Below, in pieces: positions 1-8,052 of a stretch of 37,403 bases of DNA. Source of the DNA: Candidatus Peregrinibacteria bacterium. Lineage in GTDB: Bacteria; Patescibacteriota; Gracilibacteria; UBA1369; LOWO2-01-FULL-3. The position numbers and the translations under genes were made by a program. Within the stretch, counting starts at the first letter, position 1, and every line of letters starts with the position of its first letter. The notes below the pieces were generated by a model. The model saw nothing but the letters and a program-made list of their open reading frames with translations, did no database searches and was not told the DNA's origin. The stretch covers positions 1-37,403 of the forward strand of contig JACPLZ010000031.1 in NCBI GenBank assembly GCA_016186245.1. The letters are read 5' to 3'.

Positions 1-1356
1 CGCCGCATCATCAAAATAGCCGTATGCCGCATCATCTTCAATAAAAACTGACATACCCCTGGCCAACAAAATATCCATTCTCAAATAAAAAACAGCAAAA
101 ATAATTGCAAAAACACCAACAGGCAGCGCCACAATTCTTACCTTTCCAATTTCAAAATTCCTAAATTTTACAACTTTAAGCAACAGCACCGCCCAAAAAG
201 CCGCCAAATAAACCCAATGTTCCATCACCGAAAAACTGAATTGCACAGCCACATAATAGGCAACCAAAGCAAGGTATACCTCCAGCGTTTTTATTCCAAG
301 AAATTTTCTTCTATCTTCCTTTTTCCAAACAAGCATCAGCAAAAATCCCAACGGAATTAAATAAAGAGCCGCCCCAAAAATCCCCCTTTCCGTCAGCGCC
401 TCCAGAAATTCATTATGAGGACTTTCCGGCACACGATAAAATTGCTCATTTTCAAAAACTTCTTTTGGCATTACCGCCGCAAATTGCCTGTAAAAAGTCT
501 CCACCCCGCTGCCCATCCAGATATTTTCCGAATTCAGACTCTGCGCAGCACCTTTCCACAGAAAAAACCGTAAATTCAAAGACCTCATCTCCAGGCCAAA
601 ATTCCACAGTCCGGCTATCACAACAACGATCAATCCCACTGTAATCAGCAACTTATATATTGCCTTCCCATTCCATATCAGCACAAACATCAGCCACAAA
701 GAAAAACCGATACCGATTTCCACCGCCCTGCTCCCAGTCAAAAAAATAACCGCCGCCAATAAAACCATTACAACGAAATCGGCAATTCTTCCTCGCACTT
801 TTTTTTTCATGCGCCCGCTCTTCCCAAAAACATCAAACAGAACAATAAACAGCGGAAAAATCAAAAACTGCGCCAGGAAATTCGGCTGTCCGGAAGCGCC
901 AAAAAGCCTGTTTGAATATTCCGGCGCCGTCCACAACAAAATCGCCGCAATAGCGGCAACCGCCCCGATCCACTTCACCAGCCAAAAGAAAAGCCGCTGC
1001 AAGTTTTTATCCGAAAACAATGCCAGACAAATCAAAAAATGCGCCGCCAGAAATATATAAAAAAGACTTCCCTGCATCAAAGAATATTCACCAAAAAAAC
1101 TCCTGACCGGAGCTAAAGAAAAAACAGTCGACAACAAAAAAGAAACGACCCAAAGCCCCAAATAAAGATATATGCCACGATGAAATTTCAGCGCAAACCT
1201 ACGCAAATCAGCCCACCGCGAAAAAAATACCCCCACCAAAAACAACCCGACCATCCCAAAAAACCAGAAAATTTTCCCACTGCCATACAACTGCATTCCC
1301 CACGGATTCATCACCAGTGGAATCAAAAAAATGGCTAAATACCAGGCATTTTTCAT
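1..1356 (-). CDS. O-antigen ligase/polymerase-like membrane protein (Wzy_C family), C-terminus runs off the window
   Basis: My own translation of the minus strand (the ORF track misses it because it is open at the edge) gives MKNAWYLAIFLIPLVMNPWGMQLYGSGKIFW...GAAQSLNSENIWMGSGVETFYRQFAAVMPKEVFENEQFYRVPESPHNEFLEALTERGIFG...; multi-TM with the ligase-type HNxxLE motif. ATG overlaps the upstream stop (ATGA). Confidence 0.75.
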   Translation of the reverse strand, partial: MKNAWYLAIFLIPLVMNPWGMQLYGSGKIFWFFGMVGLFLVGVFFSRWADLRRFALKFHRGIYLYLGLWVVSFLLSTVFSLAPVRSFFGEYSLMQGSLFYIFLAAHFLICLALFSDKNLQRLFFWLVKWIGAVAAIAAILLWTAPEYSNRLFGASGQPNFLAQFLIFPLFIVLFDVFGKSGRMKKKVRGRIADFVVMVLLAAVIFLTGSRAVEIGIGFSLWLMFVLIWNGKAIYKLLITVGLIVVVIAGLWNFGLEMRSLNLRFFLWKGAAQSLNSENIWMGSGVETFYRQFAAVMPKEVFENEQFYRVPESPHNEFLEALTERGIFGAALYLIPLGFLLMLVWKKEDRRKFLGIKTLEVYLALVAYYVAVQFSFSVMEHWVYLAAFWAVLLLKVVKFRNFEIGKVRIVALPVGVFAIIFAVFYLRMDILLARGMSVFIEDDAAYGYFDDAA

Positions 1357-2681
1357 TCTCTATTGGCAAGATAGTTGTAAATTGCCACCGCAACCTCCTC
1401 GCGTGACAGATAATTGGAAGGCGCCAGCCACTTTAACCTCTTCGGGAAAAGCTGATATTTTTCCGCTGCACCGGCATATTTTGCAAACCAGTCGCCATCC
1501 TGCACGTCATCATAGGTATAATCCAGCCCATCCTCGAGCTCAAAAGTCTTAGATAACATCTTCAAAAATTCCGCTGTATTCACTTTATCCGCAGGCCTAA
1601 AAGTCACCTTGCCTTCATCACCTCTAATAATACCCAAATTCGCAGCGGTAATAACATATTTGACGTACCACGCCCCTTCTGGAATATCAGAAAAACGTCC
1701 TTCGTTACTCACTTCCGACACATCCAGATTCCTCGAAATCAACAGGAATTTTGCAGCCTCCGCCCTGTTTACAGGATCTGATCCATAAAATTGCCCATCC
1801 GGACGGCCATTGATAACCTTGCGTCTCTGTAATTCCGCAGCAGCAAGCCCCTCGTCATTATTCACATTCATGTCCGGAAACGGACTGACTGCAAAATACG
1901 TAAACACCGCATCCTCAAAACGACCAAGATTTACCGGCCTATCCCACATACCCTTGTAAAAAAGCTCTATGCATTGCCCAACTTCATCCATGCTTGATTT
2001 TCGTTTGTTCACAAATCTTTTGGTAAAATCACCTTCCTCCCAATAAAATTTCAGCTTATCGCAACGTTCTTTCGAAGGCAGCTCAGCGGAAAAACCGTCA
2101 GCGGAATTTTCAGTTTCCGAACCTTCCGGGGCAGAATGCCACATTTCATTATATAAATATTCACACTGTCGCGGCTCATCCAGATGTCCATCCTCACTGC
2201 CATTTTCCGCTACCCATCGGGCAGTATAACCACCATCGGATTCATCAATCCAATCAGCTTTTACAGCTTCGCATCGCGCCTCGCTTATCGTGTCATCCGA
2301 ACCGGAACTTGAACCGGATGAAGAAGCCGCAACAGCCAGCCAAATATCAGGATAATAATATTTACACGCATCGGGCTCATCCAGATGCCCGTCAAGATCG
2401 CCATTTTCCAGCTCCCATCTGTGAGTATATCCTCCAGCGGGATAATCTTTATCCCAATTGGCAGTGCTCGCAGCAATCGCCGTATCAATTCTATCCCAAT
2501 CCTTTTTCAATTCCTCGCATCTCACAGTGGATGGCTTTGTTACCACGCTTATCAGGCTTGTCTTGAATATACCCGCATTTGTTCCAAAGACCAGAATCAA
2601 CCCAAGAAAAAGTATTGCAAATCCGGTAATTTTAACCGCATCAATTTTTCTCTTTCGCGTGATTTTTTTTCTTGATTTCAT
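1353..2681 (-). CDS. SLH-domain surface protein with three Cys/Trp repeats and an N-terminal TM anchor
   Basis: 442 aa; N-terminal hydrophobic helix; repeats RCEELKKDW...GGYTHRWELENGDLDGHLDEPDACKYYYPDIW, RCEAVKADW...GGYTARWVAENGSEDGHLDEPRQCEYLYNEMW, RCDKLKFYW...QCIELFYKGMW; SLH-like C-terminus (NRAEAAKFLL, FSDIPEGAWYVKYVITAANLGIIRG). Confidence 0.8.
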   Translation of the reverse strand: MKSRKKITRKRKIDAVKITGFAILFLGLILVFGTNAGIFKTSLISVVTKPSTVRCEELKKDWDRIDTAIAASTANWDKDYPAGGYTHRWELENGDLDGHLDEPDACKYYYPDIWLAVAASSSGSSSGSDDTISEARCEAVKADWIDESDGGYTARWVAENGSEDGHLDEPRQCEYLYNEMWHSAPEGSETENSADGFSAELPSKERCDKLKFYWEEGDFTKRFVNKRKSSMDEVGQCIELFYKGMWDRPVNLGRFEDAVFTYFAVSPFPDMNVNNDEGLAAAELQRRKVINGRPDGQFYGSDPVNRAEAAKFLLISRNLDVSEVSNEGRFSDIPEGAWYVKYVITAANLGIIRGDEGKVTFRPADKVNTAEFLKMLSKTFELEDGLDYTYDDVQDGDWFAKYAGAAEKYQLFPKRLKWLAPSNYLSREEVAVAIYNYLANRE

Positions 2682-2770
2682 TTTGAAGAATTAAAAAAAT
2701 AAATTGACCAATCGAATAATACAATAGTACGTTGCACAAGCCAACCATTTTCATTACTATGCTTGCACAT

Positions 2771-2789
2771 GCGCCCGTAGCTCAGATGG
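2771..2789 (+). repeat. Partial 5' copy of the tRNA-Arg gene (tRNA fragment)
   Basis: gcgcccgtagctcagatgg is identical to the first 19 nt of the tRNA at 2877 (21 nt identity counting the preceding 'at'), then diverges. Confidence 0.8.
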
Positions 2790-2876
2790 GGAGCCTTCAG
2801 CCAAATTATAAAGTTGCAAACGCTCGCATCTAACGGTAAAAACATGGAAAACAAATAAACGATGATTTAAAAATAT

Positions 2877-2953
2877 GCGCCCGTAGCTCAGATGGATAGA
2901 GCGTTGGTTTGCGGAGCCAAAGGTCACAGGTTCGACTCCTGTCGGGCGCACCA
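2877..2953 (+). tRNA. tRNA-Arg (anticodon GCG)
   Basis: GCGCCCG-TA-GCTC..GAGC-G-TTGGT-TTGCGGA-GCCAA-AGGTC-ACAGG-TTCGACT-CCTGT-CGGGCGC-A-CCA; full cloverleaf, encoded CCA. Confidence 0.95.
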
Positions 2954-2970
2954 AACTGGAACAAAAAATT

Positions 2971-3741
2971 CTACTCCGGCAGATTTCCCATCCCTCTCTT
3001 CGCCCCCTTTCTCTTCTTTCTGCCCCTATTCCTCCTCAGTTTTTCATCAATCCCTTTCTGGGAAGGCTGCATAACAACATTTCTCGCCCATGGCTCATCG
3101 GTCAAAAGTTCCCCTTTGAATTGCTGCAGAAGCCAATCCAGGAATTCGGTCTGTTCTGCCAGCTGTCTTTTACTAAAACTTCCGCGAAAATCAACATTAT
3201 AAGCAATGGAAGGAACTCCATCGCGCCCGGCCGGCACGTCTATAATTTCCACCGGCCTGCCCAATGCCCATGGAGCACAAAATACCAGCGGTGCCCACCG
3301 TTCATATTTTTCCATCAGTTTTTCCTGTTTACTTAAACCGCCAAACACATCCCCTCCAAATAATCTGGCCAAAAACCCTGGAGCAGCGCTGGCTTCAGCT
3401 TCATCTTTTCCACTGCGACCAATATAAAACTCAGGAATTTTCAGGCTGACATTATGTCCATTTACCACAACATCAACATTTTTTTCCTTAGCCATAAACA
3501 TGGCCATCACCAGTTTATCCAGCACCCCTTCCAGCTCATCTGGCCACGATAAACCAATATCTTCAGCGGTAAAATCAACCGAGCCGGTAACTCTGGCAAT
3601 TCTGTCCAGCACCTCCTGCCGCAAAGCATTTGGATCCAGTCCCCCCCTATAGTGATCCAAAATTTTATATGAATCATATAGATGGGTAATAAACCCTTCC
3701 ATATCGCTAAGAAGCTGGGACACTCTCGCTCTGCATTCCAC
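2971..3741 (-). CDS. C-terminal part of a divergent RSH-like protein (frame-broken from the upstream ORF)
   Basis: VECRARVSQLLSDMEGFITHLYDSYK resembles the RSH synthetase motif 'VEVQIRT..MH..AE.G.AAHW.YK'; continuous with the 643-aa ORF if one T is added at the T7 tract. Confidence 0.5.
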   Translation of the reverse strand: MECRARVSQLLSDMEGFITHLYDSYKILDHYRGGLDPNALRQEVLDRIARVTGSVDFTAEDIGLSWPDELEGVLDKLVMAMFMAKEKNVDVVVNGHNVSLKIPEFYIGRSGKDEAEASAAPGFLARLFGGDVFGGLSKQEKLMEKYERWAPLVFCAPWALGRPVEIIDVPAGRDGVPSIAYNVDFRGSFSKRQLAEQTEFLDWLLQQFKGELLTDEPWARNVVMQPSQKGIDEKLRRNRGRKKRKGAKRGMGNLPE

Positions 3742-5438
3742 TGCCTTTGCGTCCGAATAAAAAAAGAGTGCTCATCCGTAGAAACACCCATTCGGTTTTC
3801 ACCAAGCCTTCTGCCCAACACGCTATTAAACTCGCCCCTGCCCGCCCATTGATGCTTAAGAGGCTTTGGGAAAAGACGCTTAAACACTTCTGCGGCCGCA
3901 AAACACATATTTGGATCATTCCTGACACACCTGAAAATTACAAAATTCTGCAAAGCCTGTTCATACCTCCCATCTCTAGCCATATCCTCGGCAATCTCTC
4001 CATCTTCATACCTGAAACCAACAGGCCGGTAATTCAGAATATAATCAACCCCCTCAGTCATAGTAGAATCCATCATTTCTCTCTTCATCTCATCCTGAAA
4101 TTCAGCGCTAAATTCACGTTTAAGACCAGGCCAATGTTGCCCATCCTTCAAAACAACCGGCCCCATATCCCGTCTATCACGTTTAGATCTGAGAACAATA
4201 CGCCTCTCTCTCTCATCCGGATCACGAAAAATCAGGTAATCATACAGCCAATCCGCAACATTCCACATTCTCATGGCCACAGCGCAAGCCATAAATGTAT
4301 AAATTGTATCCGCCGCCACTTCCTGAAATTTTTCCTCGGAAACTTCAGCCCCGCCACTCATGCCTGCTCTTATTTTTTGAATAAAAGTTCTTGTATTATC
4401 AAGCCTGTCGCTAATTTTTATAATTATGGCCCTCATTGCGGAAAATCTCTGCGCCCGCTTATGCCCCAAAACACCGTAAAACATTTCCACTATCTGCCTG
4501 GCCTTATTGTCGCCGGATTTTGTCACAAGCTTAACAAGCGCCTCTATAGACACCATTCTGGAAAAGAAAACAGCCGCTCCGGAAACATTGCCTGGCTGGC
4601 CGGAAACACCGCCAAGAGAAGAACACACCCACGAAAAATGCTTATCGAAACTAGCACCATGCCTTTCTCTAAGAGACTCGGCATGCGCCTTCGGAACCCA
4701 AACCGGACCATCCTTTCCAAAAAATTTCGGATTCAAATCTTCAACGCTGGAATTAAGCAAACCTGCTATACCCACCGGCCAATCTTCCAGCACATCATGT
4801 AGCATAGCCGCAATAACTGTCTGTTCACAGAAAAAACGACATTTTTGGACAACATTTCCAACTGCGCTGGCAACAGGATGATAGGCATAATCCTGGGAAT
4901 CACCTTTTGCATCCTTTTCACCTTTTCTTTTGGCGCCATAATGAATCAAAAAAACATAATATGCAGCAACCTTCAAATTTTCCCGCCAGTTAGCGGAAAA
5001 ATTAGAACAGTCCTCTGACCCCCTGATAACTTCTTCCACTTTATCAAGGTCTCCGTCAAAACGCCTGACAAATTCCTCAAACCGCTTGTTCAGATCTTTG
5101 CCAATAGCCTCATTCTTGAACAATATTGATTTCTCAAATCCAAACCGCACCACAAGATCATTAAGCAGTAAAAAAGCCTGCTGCATAGCGCTATTGTTTT
5201 TTTCAAAAACCTCCCTGTACAAAAATCCGTCCCTATTTTCACCCCCCAAAAATTTGGAAAAACAATCGGATAAAACACTTCTGCTGACAGCCGCATTGAC
5301 GGCATCGGCAAACCCCTTCATTACAGGGACATCTGCAACATCAACCACCTGCGCCCGGCCATCAACAGAAACTTCATCTTCATGCACACCATCCTGATTG
5401 TCATTCCGCTCCTTTGCCATATAAAAACCATAAGGCAT
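3507..5438 (-). CDS. RelA/SpoT-like (RSH) HD-domain protein; ORF leaves the inferred correct frame near 3760
   Basis: HPVASAVGNVVQKCRFFCEQTVIAAMLHDVLEDW (HD motif) and KISDRLDNTRTF (compare KLADRLHNMRT). Confidence 0.6.
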   Translation of the reverse strand: MPYGFYMAKERNDNQDGVHEDEVSVDGRAQVVDVADVPVMKGFADAVNAAVSRSVLSDCFSKFLGGENRDGFLYREVFEKNNSAMQQAFLLLNDLVVRFGFEKSILFKNEAIGKDLNKRFEEFVRRFDGDLDKVEEVIRGSEDCSNFSANWRENLKVAAYYVFLIHYGAKRKGEKDAKGDSQDYAYHPVASAVGNVVQKCRFFCEQTVIAAMLHDVLEDWPVGIAGLLNSSVEDLNPKFFGKDGPVWVPKAHAESLRERHGASFDKHFSWVCSSLGGVSGQPGNVSGAAVFFSRMVSIEALVKLVTKSGDNKARQIVEMFYGVLGHKRAQRFSAMRAIIIKISDRLDNTRTFIQKIRAGMSGGAEVSEEKFQEVAADTIYTFMACAVAMRMWNVADWLYDYLIFRDPDERERRIVLRSKRDRRDMGPVVLKDGQHWPGLKREFSAEFQDEMKREMMDSTMTEGVDYILNYRPVGFRYEDGEIAEDMARDGRYEQALQNFVIFRCVRNDPNMCFAAAEVFKRLFPKPLKHQWAGRGEFNSVLGRRLGENRMGVSTDEHSFFIRTQRQWNAERECPSFLAIWKGLLPIYMIHIKFWITIGGDWIQMLCGRRCWTELPELPARLILPLKILVYRGQMSWKGCWINW

Positions 5439-5511
5439 AGCAGAATACCATATTTCAACAAAAAGGCAATAGAAGATAGCCGCACGCGCATACCACGCCC
5501 ATACACCATTT

Positions 5512-6141
5512 TCAGCAATTTTTCAGATTTGCTATCGCCACGCTCCTATCATCAGATTCAAAAATATATGTTCCGGCAATCATAATATTTGCTCCAGCTT
5601 CTCTGCATATCCTTGCCGTTTTATCATCAATTCCCCCGTCAACACTTATATCTCCATCATACCCCAAATCCCTTAGCTGCCTTATTTTTGGCATCATGTC
5701 CTTCATGAATTTTTGCCCGCCAAACCCGGGCTCAACCGTCATAATCAAAATTTGATCAACCATCTCCAGCACGCCTTCCAAAACTTCCACGCCGGTTTTT
5801 GGCCTCACGGATACCCCGTTCTTCACCCCCAAATCCCTGATGGTACCCAAAACTCCCTTTAAATCTTTGCACGCCTCCGCGTGGACAATCAAAGTATCGG
5901 CGCCGGCCTTCACAAAATCCTCAAAAAAATCCCACGGATGTTCTATCATCAAATGCACATCAATCGGCAATTTTGTTTTAATCCATTTCATCACCGGCGC
6001 CCCAAAACTTATGTTAGGCACAAAATGCCCATCCATCACATCATAGTGCAACCGATCACTGTACGGCTCTACCTCCTTAATTTCCTCATTCAGCCTGCCG
6101 AAATCAGCCGACAGAATTGAAGGTGCGACTTGTATATTCAT
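5512..6141 (-). CDS. rpe: Ribulose-phosphate 3-epimerase
   Basis: APSILSADFGRL, HYDVMDGHFVPNISFG, MTVEPGFGGQKF, SVDGGI motifs. Confidence 0.97.
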   Translation of the reverse strand: MNIQVAPSILSADFGRLNEEIKEVEPYSDRLHYDVMDGHFVPNISFGAPVMKWIKTKLPIDVHLMIEHPWDFFEDFVKAGADTLIVHAEACKDLKGVLGTIRDLGVKNGVSVRPKTGVEVLEGVLEMVDQILIMTVEPGFGGQKFMKDMMPKIRQLRDLGYDGDISVDGGIDDKTARICREAGANIMIAGTYIFESDDRSVAIANLKNC

Positions 6142-6599
6142 CCTATATGGCTTAATTTTTCCACCCTGCGCACATGCCTTTCCTCTCCGTTTTCAAAATC
6201 CGTTTCAAAAAATTTATCCGCAATTTTTTTCATCGCATCAATATCGGTCAGACGCGCTCCCATAGTTAAAACATTGGCATTGTTGTGCTTTCTGGCCATT
6301 TCGGCCATTTCTGCAGTTACGGCATTTACAGCCCTGATATCTTTAAACTTGTTAACCGCCATCGCCACGCCTATTCCGGTGCCGCAAATCAAAACACCAA
6401 AAGATTCAGGATGCTCCACAACTTTTTCACCGACTTCCCGCGCGACATCTGGATAATCACAGGATTCCTCTGTGAAACACCCCAAATCGGTTACCTCAAA
6501 ACCTTTCTGCTGCAGATAAGCTTTTAAGTCCTCCTTGGCTTTGAATCCGGCATGATCCGCGCCTATAAAAACCAGCTTTTTTTTCTTTTCTCCAATCAT
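6138..6599 (-). CDS. rpiB: Ribose 5-phosphate isomerase B
   Basis: IGADHAGFKAKEDL, GVLICGTGIGVAMAVNK, RKHNNANVLTMGAR. Confidence 0.96.
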   Translation of the reverse strand: MIGEKKKKLVFIGADHAGFKAKEDLKAYLQQKGFEVTDLGCFTEESCDYPDVAREVGEKVVEHPESFGVLICGTGIGVAMAVNKFKDIRAVNAVTAEMAEMARKHNNANVLTMGARLTDIDAMKKIADKFFETDFENGEERHVRRVEKLSHIG

Positions 6600-7540
6600 T
6601 GCAAAACAGTGGTAACGGATTTTGATTCATAAACATTCCGGATTATTCTGGAAAGAAGAGGGGCAACGGACAAAACTTTTAACCCCCGGAATTGTTTTTC
6701 TTTCGGAATAGGAATTGTATTTGTTACTACCACCTCCTTGAAACCGGCGCCACTAAGTCTTTCCACGGCCGGATCGGAAAAAACAGCATGGGTCGCCGCC
6801 AAATAAACTTCATCGGCCGCACCATGACTCCTCAGCGCTTTTACCGCCGCGGCTACGCTGCCGGCAGTATCAATCATATCATCGAAAATCACACAATTCC
6901 TTCCACTTACATCACCTATAACATGATGAACCTCCGCTTTGTTATGAGCAGGCCTGGATTTATGAATAATCGCCAGATCCGCCCCCAGCAAGTCGGCAAA
7001 CTTCTTGGCATCCTTTGCCCCTCCGGCATCGGGAGAAACGACCATCAGATTCCTGATTTTTTTCTTTTTAAAATAATCGGCAAACAGACGCCGCGTATCC
7101 AGGTTATCCATCGGAACATTAAAAAATCCCTGCTCCTGGTCGCTATGAAGTTTCAGAGCAATCACATGCCCAGCCCCGGCCGCCGACAACAAATCTGCGA
7201 CCAGTTTTGCAGAAATAGGCTCTCTCGGCGTGGCCACACGATCCTGTCTGGAGTACCCATAATGTGGCATGACAACGTGAATATGATAGGCAAAAGATCT
7301 CTTCAGAGCATCAATCATAATAAAAAGTTCCATCAAATCTTCGTTCACGTTGCCAGAAGCGGTTTGAAGAACAAACACATCGCAACCCCTGACGCTCTCC
7401 TTTGGCTTGGCATAAATCTCTCCGCAGGCAAAACGCGAAACTTCCATTTCCGAAAGTTTGACCTTCATATTTTTAGCGATTTCTTTCGCCAATTCCGGAT
7501 GGGAAGACCCGGAGAAGAATTTAATTGGATGCTGGGCCAT
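6596..7540 (-). CDS. prs: Ribose-phosphate pyrophosphokinase
   Basis: FSGSSHPELAKEIA, MPHYGYSRQDR, VVSPDAGGAKDAKKFA, VIFDDMIDTAGSVAAA. Confidence 0.97.
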   Translation of the reverse strand: MAQHPIKFFSGSSHPELAKEIAKNMKVKLSEMEVSRFACGEIYAKPKESVRGCDVFVLQTASGNVNEDLMELFIMIDALKRSFAYHIHVVMPHYGYSRQDRVATPREPISAKLVADLLSAAGAGHVIALKLHSDQEQGFFNVPMDNLDTRRLFADYFKKKKIRNLMVVSPDAGGAKDAKKFADLLGADLAIIHKSRPAHNKAEVHHVIGDVSGRNCVIFDDMIDTAGSVAAAVKALRSHGAADEVYLAATHAVFSDPAVERLSGAGFKEVVVTNTIPIPKEKQFRGLKVLSVAPLLSRIIRNVYESKSVTTVLQ

Positions 7541-7572
7541 AAAATTTGATTACCGGAAAGCAGAATAGCATA

Positions 7573-7594
7573 GATTTTTTGCAAAGCAAAAATC
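7573..7594. repeat. Short palindrome, GATTTTYGC family
   Basis: gattttttgcaaagcaaaaatc between prs and the transketolase-like gene. Confidence 0.55.
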
Positions 7595-7596
7595 TA

Positions 7597-8052
7597 TTAA
7601 GGAACCCCTGAAAAATTAAAATAAACCGGTCCAAACTCCTCAAAATTACCATAAAGATACCCACTGTCATGGCGAGCCAAGCCTGCCCTGAGCCCGCCGA
7701 AGGGAACCATGACCCTGATATTCGGCATAGCGCCAACAACCTCCGCATCCCTCACTCCATCACCAACCGCAAAAATCTTCACATTCAAATTTGGAATACA
7801 TATTCCATCACGCAATTGGGCATAGGCATTTGCAATTTTTGCAGATGAACAAACGATTATTGGCATTTTTCCCCTAGCCGCAAAACCGCACGCGGCCATC
7901 ATCATGCTCTGTTCCCCGGAAAAATTAAACGCCCTGTCCTTAAACCGGTTCACAAAATTCTCCATGCCGGCAAATTCATCGCAATACAAAACAACCGCAT
8001 TATTGAATCTGTTTACAATTTTCAACAAATCATCCTGTAAATTTTCCATCAC
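7597..8052 (-). CDS. Transketolase-like pyrimidine-domain subunit, shortened and lacking the C-terminal domain
   Basis: FNFSGEQSMMMAACGFAARGKMPIIVCSSAKIANAYAQLRDGICIPNLNVKIFAVGDGV..; stops after GPVYFNFSGVP where a C-terminal domain would follow; 4-nt overlap with the upstream TPP-domain ORF. Confidence 0.7.
   Translation of the reverse strand: MMENLQDDLLKIVNRFNNAVVLYCDEFAGMENFVNRFKDRAFNFSGEQSMMMAACGFAARGKMPIIVCSSAKIANAYAQLRDGICIPNLNVKIFAVGDGVRDAEVVGAMPNIRVMVPFGGLRAGLARHDSGYLYGNFEEFGPVYFNFSGVP
7666..7713. repeat. 48-bp REP-like palindromic element inside the transketolase-like ORF
   Basis: GTCATGG...gcctgccctgagcccgccgaaggg...CCATGAC; 7-bp perfect terminal inverted repeats. Confidence 0.65.

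Noticed and set aside
2757-2954. 65-aa minus ORF MVRPTGVEPVTFGSANQRSIHLSYGR...
   Set aside because: Antisense of tRNA-Arg and its fragment; a classic spurious tRNA-antisense ORF.
3747-4802. 351-aa plus ORF
   Set aside because: Opposite the RSH-like coding strand, low-complexity H/I/P/K composition, no domain; shadow ORF.
6692-7549. 285-aa plus ORF
   Set aside because: Antisense to prs; shadow ORF.
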